NCBI GenBank assembly: GCA_023525975.1
Contig: CM042030.1
Coordinates: 22,438,350-22,502,349, forward strand
DNA: 64,000 nucleotides
Source of the DNA: Smallanthus sonchifolius
Lineage: Eukaryota > Streptophyta > Magnoliopsida > Asterales > Asteraceae
Direction: 5' to 3'
Under the pieces are notes generated by a model. It was not told the DNA's origin, did not search any database, and worked only from the letters and a program-made list of their open reading frames with translations. Numbering within the stretch: position 1 is the stretch's first letter; each line of letters opens with the position of its first letter. Shown piece after piece: positions 11,099 through 22,128 of the stretch. Position numbers and translations under genes: made by a program.

Positions 11099-12301
11099 AC
11101 GATCCATATATATATGTATGTGTTTCATTTTTCATCCATTAATAATCATACCTTCAATTTAAAATACACATTTTACCATCAAACGATCAAACAACAATAT
11201 CTACACATATATATACATACAAATTTTTGACCATTTATATATATTTATACAAAACCATAGTTTTTAAACTTAATAGAGTTAAACTTTATAAAAACTCTTT
11301 AATCTTATAAGTCCTTTATTTTTATGGTGAACAACGAGCTTTGAACTAAAAATAAAGACGAAAATAAAGTGCGTTGTCGGTTTCATACCGTTAGACAAAG
11401 CTAGGTGACGAGTATCGAGTAGAAGATGCTAGAGGCTTGTGTTGCTATCAAAACCTGACTCCCAATATCCAAGTCTTCCTTGAACCTCCAAATCTCTACT
11501 AAAACTCTCTACAGTTTGTGTTCTTGGATTTTAAAAGATGCAAAGTGTGAATGTGCGTGCATATGTCCATTTTTATACATGAAAGAAAAGGGGTTGGAGT
11601 GCCTATTACACTAACATCATCACATGGTAAGGTATGAATGAGGGATTGGATATTGGCTTGGTTCTTACTTGATTGGAGATGGCTCCATATGACAACAAGT
11701 ATGGGAAGTAAATGGAGAAGTCAAGTAGGTGGCCCCACTTGATTCTCGGCCGAATGGGGGGATTAGGGGGGGTGGGTGTTGTGAAATCATTTGTTATCAT
11801 CCCAATGCTAGATAGATGGTATTTAAGTGGTGTAAACCCGGTAAGTGATCCCACGATATAAAACTCGGTGTAGAACTTTTAATGATCGATTAATTTTATA
11901 TATTTTTGTGTTGTTTGACTAGTCTCAATAGTTTACTAGTTAAACCCGACATAGTTATTACTCTAACTAAATCATACATGTTTACACAAAAAAATAATCT
12001 TAGAGCCATGTGATAAACATTTTTATGTCACTTTTAAAGGTTTAGTCACCAATATTTATGTTTTTATATTAAAACGTGTCACTAGACTTTACTTGAATAA
12101 AATTTTGTTAATCACCAACGAACGTACAATGCGGGTCATAATTGTTTATTCCCTAGTAATTGTAAAAAAATACTAAAATATAATGTGTGTTCCTTTGCTA
12201 GACTCCTTGACAATACTTTGTCAAACAATAATCTAGGAAATATGAAATATGAACGTGAAAATTATGAATATGGATATTGACCTGAAATGTTGGGTGTCAC
12301 A
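9181..12301 (-). mobile_element. S1: solo Ty3/gypsy LTR, minus orientation
   Basis: It runs from TGTCACACCCCGCC to GGGTGTCACA with no internal coding region, primer site or second LTR, so it is a solo LTR of about 3.1 kb. The flanks CTCTG (9176-9180) and CTCAG (12302-12306) are a five-base target duplication with one mismatch. The internal order (GGTTGGTGAGTTCACAGG, CCCCAAAA..., AAGTGAAACTCACCT) is that of minus-oriented gypsy LTRs elsewhere in the window. A long AT repeat lies inside it. Confidence 0.8.
11032..11095. repeat. (AT)n microsatellite
   Basis: An almost pure TA/AT run of about 60 bases sits inside S1. Shorter TATATA runs lie nearby at 10689, 10770, 10855 and 10935. Confidence 0.95.
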
Positions 12302-12905
12302 CTCAGAATACTAGGTCTCGTACCCATGACATGGCGAATGTTGACCCAAATATAGAGGCAAATACCAATGTTGAACCTGAACAGCATACGGATGAGGTAA
12401 TCATGACAGAATCCCAGTTTCAAGGAGCAGTGGCATCTGCGGTCACCGAAGTGCTCTAAGCAACATTACCAGGAATCATTGATGATGCTTTCCAGAAGAG
12501 AATGGGTTCCAGTAAGCAAGGGAATGGGAATGAAGGAGCCAATGGTGCAAACCCACAAGCAGAAGATAATATCCATACCAACACTGTAGGAAATAATAGT
12601 GATGCTACCCGAACCCCTGAAACTGTTGTGATTACCAAGCAGAGCACAGGAGATAAGTACCAAGGATGTACTTATAAGAATTTCAGTGATTGTCACCCCA
12701 AACCTTTCAACAACAAAAAGAATGCCATTGAAGCCATGCAATGAGTGACTTCTATGGATGTTGTAATTAAAATGAGTGAATGCAGGCCGGATCCAGCCGT
12801 CAAATTTGTTGCACATTCATTCGAAGAAGATGCACTTGACTGGTGGGAGTCAGTCAAGCAGACTAAAGGAGAAGAGTACACGGATAGGATGAAATGGGAA
12901 GAATT
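12302..12905 (+). pseudogene. Gyp1 gag, central fragment
   Basis: The frame contains an E/Q-rich segment, FQGAVASAVTEVL, then DKYQGCTYKNFSDCHPKPF and FEEDALDWWE, the conserved core of the retrotransposon gag (capsid-like) domain. In-frame stops occur at 12457 (TAA) and about 12742 (TGA). The reading ends at KWEEF, where Cop1 is inserted at 12906. The next gag residues (LKALLGNRYCPK) are found on the far side at 32291. Gag would package element RNA into virus-like particles in the cytoplasm; this copy is broken. Confidence 0.85.
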
Positions 12906-13605
12906 TGTAGATATATAAGACTGATGGCTAGAAAATACTATAAGTATAGTTGTTGCGGACACTACAATTTTGCTACTAATGAAAGCTGTTGTTGATAAGT
13001 GTCTATGCAGCGGATAGTTGTAATTACTGCCGATCAACAACTTTGTTGCGGATAGGCAATTATCTGCTGAAGTCCAAATTTGCTACTGATAGGCTTACCA
13101 GCAGCATCTAACACTTATGCTGCTGATAGGCAAATCATCAGCAGCTTTGACTTTACTGCTGACAGTCCTTGCTGCAACAATGACAGTACTATAAACAGAA
13201 GTAATGTTATTGGTGCAAAAGACATAAGACAATGCTCCCATTTCTGAATTCACTTGCAAAGATTCCTAACAGAAGACTTTTTGTTTGTAGTTTTCTTTTT
13301 GTTGTAGTTGTCTTTTTGTTGTAACCAATTGTAGTATAGCTTTTGTCTGTAAAAGATCAACGGCTTGTGTTTGATCTGATCCTAGAATCAAGGGTTTGTC
13401 TTGATTCTAAGTTCCTATTTATGTATTGTTTCTCTTCATTTGTATGTGTGCTTCCTTAGAGTTTTCTCTGTAACTTGTAAACGTTGAAGAGTAATACAAT
13501 TTACATTTATCAGTATTCTCATTGTTTTTTGTTGCATTTCATAGTTGTTATTGTTTCAGCCAGTATCAACTAAACAGAACCATCTTTTAATATCTCGATC
13601 CTACA
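12906..13605 (+). repeat. Cop1 5' LTR
   Basis: TGTAGATATATAAGAC... to ...TCGATCCTACA, 700 bp, matched by 31595-32289 and by the split copy 35675-36229 / 38827-38968. Its U3 carries TCAGCAGCA / TGCTGCTGA inverted pairs (for example 13099-13126). The region equivalent to the TATA box of the 3' LTR (TATAAAAG at 32032) reads TGTAAAAG here. Confidence 0.9.
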
Positions 13606-13606
13606 A

Positions 13607-13621
13607 GTGGTATAATAGCTT
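13607..13621 (+). other. Primer binding site of Cop1
   Basis: TGGTATAATAGCTTTGG starts two bases after the LTR end. It is a diverged Met-tRNA-type site (normal TGGTATCAGAGC). Confidence 0.7.
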
Positions 13622-13705
13622 TGGCTCTCAGATTAAGCAAACTAACATTTGTTTGATCACTTTCTGGTTCTGTTATCACTTTGTTGCATATCATCTACTC
13701 ACAGT

Positions 13706-14380
13706 ATGGCACAGAATACTGTTTTGATGACACTGGAAGCCTTCACATACCACCAAAGCTGGTGTCTGGTGAAGATTATGATATGTGGAGGAACATGATG
13801 GAAAGTTTTTTCTGCTATCAAGAGTATGGAATGTGGAGATCCATAATTGATGGTCCTTATGTACCAATGGTGGCCTCTGCTGATTCTGGAGGTCCATCTG
13901 TTCTAAAGGAAGCCTCAAAGTATTCTGAAGAAGACATCAAGAAGATGGAGGTAGATTTCAAAGCTCTAGGAGCCATTCAAATGTGTCTACCAAATGAAGT
14001 TTTTCATAATTTCAAGGAATACAAGACTGCTAAAGAGCTATGGGGAGCTCTTAAGAAGATGTTTGCTGGATCTGATGAAGTAAAAGAAAATAAAGAGACA
14101 TACTCAAGGAGGAGTATGAAAACTTTTTTGTACAAGGATAAGTATCTTACAACCCAATACAATAGGTATACCTATCTTGTTGGTGAGTTGCAGTGTGCCA
14201 AAGCTAGATATTCTCAAGAAGTTCATCAGATCTCTTCCAAACTGTTGGACACTTTTCATTGTCAATTAGAAGAACTGAAAATCTGCAAACTCTCTCCATG
14301 ACAGAGTTATTTGGCATGCTCAAAACTTATGAGTTGGAAATGAATCAAGAAAGAGACAGAAAATCAGGTTATGCATCTTC
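13706..14380 (+). pseudogene. Cop1 gag (copia type), frameshifted and truncated
   Basis: The start ATGGCACAGAATAC at 13706 gives a MAQNT N-terminus. The frame shifts within about a dozen codons into the long frame reading IPPKLVSGEDYDMW, an N-terminal copia gag motif. YKTAKELWGALKKMF (about 14020) is the classic copia gag helix motif. A second frameshift near 14290 puts the following ELFGMLKTYELEM motif in another frame. Sequence breaks at 14381, before any zinc knuckle, where the Ath LTR fragment begins. Gag would form the particle core. Confidence 0.85.
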
Positions 14381-14522
14381 AACTCGGTTTACCATTAAGT
14401 TGTGCTACACTCGATAGGTCCACTTCCCTGTCAGTACGGTTTAGTCAAAGGTACCCCATTTATTACTTAGGAGTCTAGGTTAGGTTTTGTTAGTTTTTAT
14501 ATAGAACGCCTGGGCGACGTCA
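14381..14522 (+). repeat. Ath 5' LTR, only the terminal 142 bp
   Basis: From AACTCGGTTTACCATTAAG to TGGGCGACGTCA, matching 20040-20181 almost base for base. Sequence to the left is Cop1 gag, so the U3 and most of R/U5 are deleted. Confidence 0.85.
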
Positions 14523-14528
14523 AGTTTT

Positions 14529-14541
14529 TGGCGCCGTTGTC
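14529..14541 (+). other. Primer binding site of Ath (Asp-tRNA type)
   Basis: TGGCGCCGTTGTC, a few bases after the LTR end, is the primer site typical of Athila/Tat gypsy elements. It distinguishes Ath from the Met-tRNA-primed elements elsewhere in the window. Confidence 0.8.
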
Positions 14542-14756
14542 AGGAACACTTGGCAATAACAATATTAAATTTGACTAGTTCTTTGTTTGATTTTTGGTTT
14601 ATTTTTTCTTTTCTTTTGAGTATTGTTTGTGTGCTTATCCTACGTGCTACTTGTGTGTCTAATTTAGAATCGAGCACTTCTGTCTTTGAGTCTTTGTCTC
14701 TTTCTAGTGTCTTTCTGTTTATGCACAATACTCGTTAGCAGGGATCACCACCTTAT

Positions 14757-16997
14757 TCAGCTTTTCTAGAGCCCGAACGAAAGCTACACGAGCGTACCCG
14801 CGACTTCTGGGAGCATTTGAAGGAGCTGTACAAATCCCAGTTACGTTCTACTAGCCCAATTCCATTTCCTATCATGGGCGATGTGACCCACCAGAGAGGC
14901 GTACCTTACACAAGAGGGCCAGTGACGGGGTCACCGGGGCGAGATCTTCGATCACACGCCCCGCTATTCCGAACACCAATACATGGAAAATTCCGTCACA
15001 TGTCATGAGCACCATCACTCATGCCACTCAGTTTCATGGCCTTTAGGATAAGGATGCATCCGGACACCTGTCCCGCTTCGCGCGTGTATGTGATACCTTC
15101 AATATCATGGGTGTGTCTAACGACGCTATCTATTTGCATCTCTTCCCATTCTCGCTCTCTGGGTCTTCTTCTACTTGGCTTGACACCCTCCCCGATAATT
15201 CTATCACCACATGGGAGGATCTGCAAGCCAAGCTCTTCAAAAAGTACTATCCACCTTCCAGGGCCGCTCGCCTTAGGGACTAGATCCACTCCTTCCGGAT
15301 AGACCCTGACGAGCCTTATCACATGGCCTAGGAGAGCTTCAATACGCTGTTGAGCCGACTTCCCTAGCATAGTCTATCAGGCTAGGCGATTCTGGAAAAT
15401 TTCTATAATGGGCTCACCTTCGAGAAGCATCAAATGTTCAACACAGCTGCGGGAGGCCACATCATGGACAAACTCGAGCTTGCTGAGTGCGAGGAGATGT
15501 TCTAGAGCTTCGCTCTCGCTGAACAGAAGCGGCCACCTACTAGGACTCCCATTCCTAGTGCTAGAGCACCCGCCTCTTCTCCAAGAGGTGTGCATCAGGT
15601 CACTCCTGATACTAGCATGGCTGTTGCACTCGCGGCTATGGCTAATGAGATCAAAGAGCTGAAGCTCAGTGCTCAAAGGTGTGAGGTGTGCAAGGGAGGC
15701 CATGACATTAGAGATTGCCCCGTCAATCATCAGGAGCAGGTGAGTTTTGCTGGCAACCAGAACCAGATCCGAGGGTGCAACAAGTATAATAATTCTTTTG
15801 GCTTAGGATGGAGATCTGGAAATAACCTGCCTGGGTTTAATGGTAGCTAGAATCAGTATGGAGGAGCTGAAACATGAGTGAATTTAGGAAGCAGTGTCAC
15901 CACAAGGAAGATTGAAGAGATGATAGAGAATCAGACACAAATGCTTGCTCACGTAGTCCAGCAGGACAGGGACGCTTGGCAAAGACTGGATACCTATGAC
16001 ACTTTATTGAAGAATCAGCAGTTGGCATTTTAGGACAAGCAACGCACGGTAGGAGACATCACGAAGAGCATGAAGGATAGAAAGGGAGGTCCATCTTCAG
16101 GTCCTAATGCTTCAGTGCTGGCCGTGTCGATCAGGAGTCGAGGAGAGGAGGAGAAAGCCTCCCACAGCGCAGATTATGGCATCACTTCACCTGAAGAGGT
16201 GAAGAAGATAGATTGGAGGGCTCACTTTGCTGTGATCGATGCTAGGATGTTAGAGGAGCCAGAGTCAGCTGGGGTGACGGTACCGGGGTCCTTGGTGAAT
16301 GATGTGTCGACTAGGAGCAGAAGAGTAGAAGAGAAGGAGAGCCCACCGGTAGAAGAGGAAGAGCCGGTGGATGAGGAGATAGAGATGGAGAAGCCTTCCG
16401 AGAAGGCAGAGGAGAAGAAGAGTGGGGGTGAGAGTAAGACCCCTGAGATTGACTTGAGTCATGTTCCCTATCCAGCTCGCTTGTTGCCACATAAACACTC
16501 TAGGGAATACGGTCACCTCCTTGATATGTTCAAACAACTCAAGGTTAATCTCCCATTCATAGAGGTCCTCCAGCACATGCCTAAGTATGACAAGTTCCTC
16601 AAAGATCTTCTTTCCAACAAGAAGAAGCTAGAGGAGGTCTCTAAAGTCTCACTTAATAACAAACTGCCGGAGAGGATGGCGGATTCGGGTTGTTTCACGA
16701 TCCCGTGTCTGCTCGGCGGTTTGCCCTTAAACCACGCGTTGGCTGACCTAGGTGCTAGCATCAATCTGATGACATACTCTATCTACAAGTAGCTAGACCT
16801 AGGTGAACCGCGGCCGACGCGCATGAGCATATCCTTGGTTGACCGTTCGGTCAAGCATCCGTGGGGAATTGTGGAGAATCTTCTAGTAAAAGTAGGCAAA
16901 ATTTTCTTCCCCGTAGATTTTGTCATCCTAGATATGGAGGTGGATAACAAAGTCCCACCCATATTAGGGAGCCTATTCTTGCGTGGGGGATGAGTCG
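14757..16997 (+). pseudogene. Ath gag-protease, riddled with TAG stops
   Basis: One frame from about 14940 carries ITHATQFHGL, RFARVCDTFNIMGVSNDAIY, LFPFSLSGSSSTWLDTLP, WEDLQAKLFKKYYPPSRAAR and NFYNGLTFEKHQMF, the Athila gag. Then come a CEVCKGGHDIRDCP zinc-knuckle-like motif (about 15680-15722), an acidic linker (16330-16450), and the protease region CLLGGLPLNHALADLGAS..NLM with the D-L-G-A triad (about 16705-16765). In-frame stops are TAG at 15044, 15281, 15329, 15365, 15383, 15503, 15848, 16031 and 16790, and TGA at 15875. A frameshift is probable near the N-terminus. RT does not follow. Confidence 0.85.
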
Positions 16998-18635
16998 ATC
17001 GCCTTTAATGCTACAAAGTCAGTGAGGGATGTTGGCGAGTAGAGACACTCTGTGTGCATGATTGATGCCTTTATGTATGAACATCGGGACTCTAATCTAG
17101 TAGAGGATTCTGTTGATAGGGATGAAAGAGGAATGATAGAGGACCTTCCGGATTAGCTTGTTGAATTTGAAAAGAAACTAGTAGGCTCCTCATTTTTAAG
17201 TGTTTATAGTGATGATTACGGCTTAAGTGAGATACTAGCATAGGAGGGGTTAATAATCTGTGACACATCCGCAGTGGAGAGCTTTAAGGTTAGAGGACAG
17301 ACCTTTAATGATATCACACATCGAGCCTTTGACCTTTACTATTGTTCATGTTGAGGGGATAGAAGCCGAGTCATCCCCTAAATCTAGGCCGCCTCGTAAG
17401 AAACTCCGAGAGTTGAGTGAGTCTTGTGATCTAGGGAGAGTGAAATCCCTAAGTGTGGGGATGTTTATGGGTGACAGTTTGCTGAAGTACTTGAACCAGG
17501 TGATCTTTGGACCTGGGAGATTTAAGTTGTGGTGGAAAGACTGGATTGATGCATATGATATACATTTAAACCTTGATAGGAGTAGGAGTTTGTTGAGGCT
17601 GTGAAGGACCGGTAGTCTGCGTAGGATAAAGGCAGTTCCAGTTAGGATTAAGGAGAAGCCTCCTGATAGGTTTGTTTGAGTCTCGGGCAAGTGCCCGGGA
17701 CGTAGAGTTTGTTTTCATTCCTTGGTTTGAGTCCGCTTCATTCGGTGATGAAAATCATCGGGAATGAAGTTCCAGGTATGATCTACATCGGTTTTATCAT
17801 TGGAATGAGTTTTTAAGAAATTTGGGTGACAAAAATTTTAAATGACTAAAAATTTTCTAAGTATAAAAGTTGGAAAAAATCTCTTAACTTTCTGTTACCA
17901 GCCATCTCCCGCGGTGCGCGACGCCCTGATACCCATCCTTCGGGGTACGCAATGGATAAAGGTTGGGTCAGCTTAACGCGGTACGTGAGGAGTGCTGCCC
18001 TGTCTCTCACGATACGCGGGGGATGTCTGGTTGGGCCCTTGTTCTTTTGTTCACATGGTTTCCCATACCATTATCCATCATATTCACCACGTCCACCACT
18101 TTCATCTACCACCTATCACCATCTCCCCCACCCACCACTCACCCGCATCTACCACCACTCCCACCACTATCATCACCACATCACATCATATCATTATCAT
18201 CCATCACCATGGGAAACTTGAAACGAATACCGATGATCTACCTTGTTGTGGCATTCATGTCTATGTGTTTGCCACCCATTGAGTACGTTTCTCTGCATTC
18301 TATCTATCTTGAGTCTATATTTTTTATTTGAGTCAGTCTTTTGAGTCAGTTTGATGTTGTGGGTATTGTGTGAGTTCTATTTTGCAGGTTTTGATCATTC
18401 CATCCGTACTCAATCTCCATTCGGACGGAGTTGATCGTGATTTTATTGAGCAGCCCGGCAGAGTGTGCAACCGCGACCGAAATGCTATATGGTGCATACA
18501 AGGATGAACGAAGTTGGATACATTCGAAAGCATATATCAATACCAGCTAAGTCGCTTCCTGTTTTTATGTTTTCATTTTTATTTTAGTTGTGTCTTGCTT
18601 CACATTGAGGACAATGTGTCTTTCAAGTGTGGGGA
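16998..18635 (+). other. Ath 3' non-coding region and polypurine tract
   Basis: After a diverged post-protease stretch (MIDAFMYEHRDSNLVEDSV around 17057-17115) the frames are broken, and from about 17600 nothing codes. It holds GCGGTACGC-type near-palindromes (17910-18020), a CAC/CAT-rich low-complexity tract (18080-18210) that makes a spurious His/Pro-rich reading, and an ACAATGTG..TTCAAGTGTGGGG block (18611-18635) of the kind that precedes Athila 3' LTRs. GTGTGGGGA is the likely polypurine tract. Confidence 0.6.
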
Positions 18636-20181
18636 TGAGTGTCTAGTTTAGTTAGTTTGTCTTGTCTAAAAAATTCAAAAAAATTAAAAAAATTTGAAAA
18701 ATGTCCTTTGAAAGTATAAGTTTTGCAATCAAAAATGGAAAATGATAGTACAACTAGATCTCAAATTGGTCTCTCGCGGTACACGATAGAGAAAGAGGAG
18801 AGTCTCGTGGTACGCGAGGAAAAGGAAATCCAGGCGCGACTAATTTTTCCCTCGCGGTATGAGAGGGTCTGGCTAATTTATCTTGCGGTACGCGAGAGAC
18901 ATAAAATCCGTGAAAAAACCCTAAATTTGATTTAAAAGGATATCGATTGCCATTATGCAAGGAGTTCGATTGTTTGCATTCCAGAGGGAGAAAAGAGGCG
19001 ATTTCTGGAGTAAAGGAGCCAATTGAAGTGCAATATTGGAGCTTTCGAATCCGGGTTCGTTAGTAATAGCGTATTCGATTGTAAATCTTTGATTGATTTG
19101 CTTGAACCATGGTTTATGTTTATACTTCTGTTCTAGTTGTTTTAAGCATGATCCTAGGCTAAAACATTAATACTGCCTGGGTCATATGATGAATACTTTG
19201 TTAAAGTATTGATTTTTACTGGTTTTGGATTTCGATTAGTGGTTTAATGATTTTGTAAATAGTTTCTTGATATTAATTGTGATGAATATTGCATGCTTAG
19301 ATCTGATTTATGTTTGATAATGAATCCGTACGTTGATTGTGGATGTCTTCCAGTTTGATTTGCGTATCTAGGTCATAGACTTTAGGGTTTGTGATTATTT
19401 GTGTGGTTTGCTAGAAGTAGTAGCCATAGGAGTTATGATTGATTATTATTTAGGTCTGAGTGTTCATACTGTCTCAATACCCGAGAAATGAGAGATAGTC
19501 GTTTAGTCTTCGTCATTAGGAATCCGAGTGTCAATTGTCTGAGAGGAAATTGTTTTAGGTGTCTAGTGATTGTTGCTATTTTGAATCATAGTTGTTATCT
19601 AGAGATTACCGTGTGCATTCTTCGAATGTATTGTGGACAGTGAGACTGAAAGGTGATCTGTCTTTTGGGTACTTTATCATTGTTATTGAGACCAAAACAT
19701 AATCCACTATCTGGTGAGTTATTACATCTTTAGATTCCTTAGTTGGTGATACCCTGGGAGTGATTAGGGATCCACTAGGTTGTCTAGAAATGTTTACTTA
19801 GAAACCCAGATCCATTATAATTTCCAGAACCGATAGAAGTTGTGCTTTGCAAGTAGGATTCTGACCTAGGTGGTATTCTTACCTTCTCTGATTATTTCCT
19901 TAGTACTTTCCTTGATAGCTTGAGTCGACCTTGTTTGTTGGATTAGTAGTTAATATTTAGTGTAGTCAACCCCCAATCAATCAATCTTTAGTCAGAGTCA
20001 GAGTCTAGTATAGTTATAGTAGTGTCTCTAGGGTTAGATAACTCGGTTTACCATTAAGCTGTGCTACACTCGATAGGTCCACTTGCATGTCAGTGCGGTT
20101 TAGTCGAAGGTACTCCATTTATTACTTAGGTGTCTAGATTAGGTTTTGTTAGTTTTTATATAGACCGTCTGGGCGACATCA
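18636..20181 (+). repeat. Ath 3' LTR
   Basis: It starts TGAGTGTCTAG after the polypurine tract and ends GGGCGACATCA. The length of about 1.55 kb rests on the polypurine tract, since only the last 142 bases have a partner. U3-like sequence at 18773-18897 holds four copies of a CTCGCGGTACGCGAG-type palindrome in variant form. Beyond 20181 the sequence is Cop1 RT (SLMYLTASRPDI). Confidence 0.7.
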
Positions 20182-20823
20182 TCACTCATGTATCTAACTG
20201 CGTCAAGACCAGATATCTTGTTTGTAGTATGTCTGTGTGCAAGATTTCAAGCAGCTCCAAAGACATCACATCTCCAAGTTGTCAAGAGAATTTTTAGGTA
20301 CCTTAAAGGAGCTTCAAAGCTTGGGCTATGGTGTCCCAAAAGAGAAAAGTTCAATATATATGCATACACTGACAATGACTATGGAGGCTGCAACTTGGAC
20401 AAAAAGTCCACATCAGAAAGATGTCAATTTCTAGGAGGAAGACTCATCTTTTGGTAGTGCAAGAAGCAAACATGTGTTTCCACATCAACAGTCGAAGCAG
20501 AATACGTTGCAGCTTCAAGTTGTTGTGCTCAAGTGATATGGATTCAAAATTAGATGCTGGACTATGGAGTGATATTCATGGCAACTCCCATTCACATTGT
20601 CAACAAGAGTGCTATCTCAATCACTAACAATCCTATGCAGCACTCTAAGACAAAACACACTGACATCAGGTATCACTTCATCAGAGATCAAGCTGAGAAG
20701 AAGAGAATTGTTTTAACCAAAGTTCATACCAATGAGCAATATGCTGACTTATTCACTAAAGCCTTTGATGAAGCTAGGTTTAAATATCTAGTTGAATCCA
20801 TTGGGATGATAAACTTTGAATAA
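20182..20823 (+). pseudogene. Cop1 RT end and RNase H
   Basis: It begins SLMYLTASRPDILFVVCL (the conserved end of copia RT), then HLQVVKRIFRYLKG and YAYTDNDYGGCNLDKKSTSE with the first RNase H acidic residues. VEAEYVAASSC has the catalytic Glu, IVNKSAISITNNP follows, and it ends YADLFTKAFDEARFKYLV and a natural TAA. Two in-frame stops, TAG at 20455 and 20551, fall where Gln is usual (FW-Q-CKKQ and IQN-Q-ML). RNase H would remove the RNA strand during reverse transcription. The N-terminal part of pol is absent. Confidence 0.9.
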
Positions 20824-21493
20824 AATCTTTCTCTAAAATAAAATAAATAAATGTGTGTTTATTTTTCTTGTTGTTTTTCATGAAACCCTTCTTGAAAATC
20901 CAAAAATAATTTTATCATTTTTTATAACTTTATCTGTCAGTAGCAAACATTTTTGCTACTGATAGGTTTAGTCATCAGCAGCAAAACCTTTTGTTGCTGA
21001 TTACTCTATGCCATATGCAGGAACAATTTTGCCCTAGATAGATTTAAGGCAATCAGCAGCAACACCTTTTGCTACGGACCATTATATCCATCAGCAGCAA
21101 CTAAGTTTGCTGCTGATAGACATAACCATCAGCAGCAATCAACTTTGCTGAGGATGGGTAAAAATGTTGCATATTAACTTTTACCCCGCTGTAAAATTTT
21201 ACTGCCAATCTTACACCATGACTGCTACAGTACAATTACAGCTGTAAAACAGTGAAACAAGTGTGGTACTAAAGACACCATACCTAGGCTGATCTACATG
21301 TACGTTACAAGTGACCGTTGCTCAAACCCTTTTGTTATAACAAATTCATATTCTCTCCTTTACCTCTTCACATTCAATTCTGACCTAACTCTCCACTTTT
21401 TTTTCTCTCCCGCATTCAAAGCTCTCTACTCCATAACCAACTTCTCCATAACCAACTTTCAAAAGCCCTAACTTCCCTCCACTCATCTTCAAA
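20824..21493 (+). promoter_or_regulatory. Cop1 spacer upstream of the accessory ORF, hairpin cluster and possible internal promoter
   Basis: Four inverted pairs lie at about 20938-21150, for example CAGTAGCAAA / TTTGCTACTG (loop CATT) and ATCAGCAGCAA / TTGCTGCTGAT (21090-21100 and 21107-21117). They are the same motif family as in the Cop1 LTR U3. After them come a TATA-like ATAACAAATTCATATT (about 21335) and a strongly pyrimidine-rich leader (21350-21490) ending at the ATG of the accessory ORF (21494). The sequence shows the motifs; promoter function is inference. Confidence 0.45.
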
Positions 21494-21560
21494 ATGGTAA
21501 ACCCTGATATCGACAACCCTCATGACAAATTTTAAACATACCACAATCTTGTGGCGTACC
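21494..21560 (+). pseudogene. Cop1 accessory ORF, first 22 codons
   Basis: ATG at 21494 follows a CT-rich leader; MVNPDIDNPHDKF is followed by a TAA and then TYHNLVAY, up to GTACC, where Cop2 is inserted. The frame continues on the far side of Cop2 at 27345 (VKGNKSEGFND...). Confidence 0.7.
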
Positions 21561-22117
21561 TGTAGGTCCCTAATTCGGTGCGTGACGGATCTCTAGACTC
21601 GCGGTACGACACGGTGATAACGTACGGAATCCATGATCAACGTGCTCGTGTAACTCAATCAACAACAACGGTGTAAATAAACGCTTTGTATTCCACCAAG
21701 ATATCAGTTTACAAGATTATAGAATTTCTCTCAGTCTCTAGTTTGTCTTGTAACTTCCCCTGTTCTATCTCAGTAAACACCTATATATAAGCACTGTTCT
21801 GCACCAGGCGAACTTATTAAGTTCGCCTCTAACAGGCTAAACGAACTTAATAAGTTCGCCTCTGATAGACTTAAGCGAACTTATTAAGTTCGCCTCTGAT
21901 AGCCCAGGCGAACTTATTAAGTTCTCCTCTAATAGGCTAGGCGAACTTATTAAGTTCGCCTCTAGCAGAACTTACACAGAATTTTATCAACAGTTACAAA
22001 ATATGTCCTAACAGACTCCCCTTTAACTGTTGCTAACAATTCTATCAAATACAAGTCAAAGACTCTAAGACTAAGACATAATCTTCAAGCTCGTTTTCAC
22101 CAGAATATGCTCCAACA
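21561..22117 (-). repeat. Cop2 3' LTR (left)
   Basis: TGTAGGTCCC...CTCCAACA, same length as the right LTR. A five-copy palindrome array at 21807-21960 lies upstream (in the minus direction) of a TATA-like TTATATATAG (21781-21790). One palindrome here has a G-to-T change (GTTCTCC). Confidence 0.93.
21807..21960. repeat. Five-copy palindrome array in the Cop2 LTR
   Basis: The arms GGCGAACTTA and TAAGTTCGCC flank one central base. Units start at about 21807, 21840, 21874, 21907 and 21940, a period near 33 bp, separated by short TCTGATAG/TCTAACAGG linkers. The array is repeated in the other LTR at 27034-27187. Confidence 0.95.
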
Positions 22118-22128
22118 GACTCCCCCTT
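22118..22128 (-). other. Polypurine tract of Cop2
   Basis: GACTCCCCCTT on the plus strand is AAGGGGGAGTC on the element strand, directly adjoining the left LTR. The same motif occurs at the same place in Cop3 (44439). Confidence 0.85.

Larger units (their letters stand above)
14381..20181 (+). mobile_element. Ath: Athila-like Ty3/gypsy element, gag-protease only, 5' LTR nearly lost
   Basis: The last 142 bases of an LTR (14381-14522) match the end of the LTR at 20040-20181. Then come an Asp-tRNA-type primer site, gag plus protease remains, a long non-coding 3' region, a polypurine tract (about 18625-18635) and the full 3' LTR (18636-20181). No RT, RNase H or integrase is present. On its left is Cop1 gag and on its right is Cop1 RT/RNase H, so the copia pol between them has been lost together with most of the Ath 5' LTR. 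Confidence 0.75.

Noticed and set aside
17952..18331. Overlapping His/Pro/Ser-rich open frames
   Set aside because: All three frames are open because of CAC/CAT-rich low complexity in the Ath 3' non-coding region. No domain is seen.
21807..21960. CRISPR-like regular array (repeat about 21 bp, period about 33 bp)
   Set aside because: The genome is plant-like, the linkers are near-identical and not unique spacers, there are no cas genes, and the array is simply part of both Cop2 LTRs.
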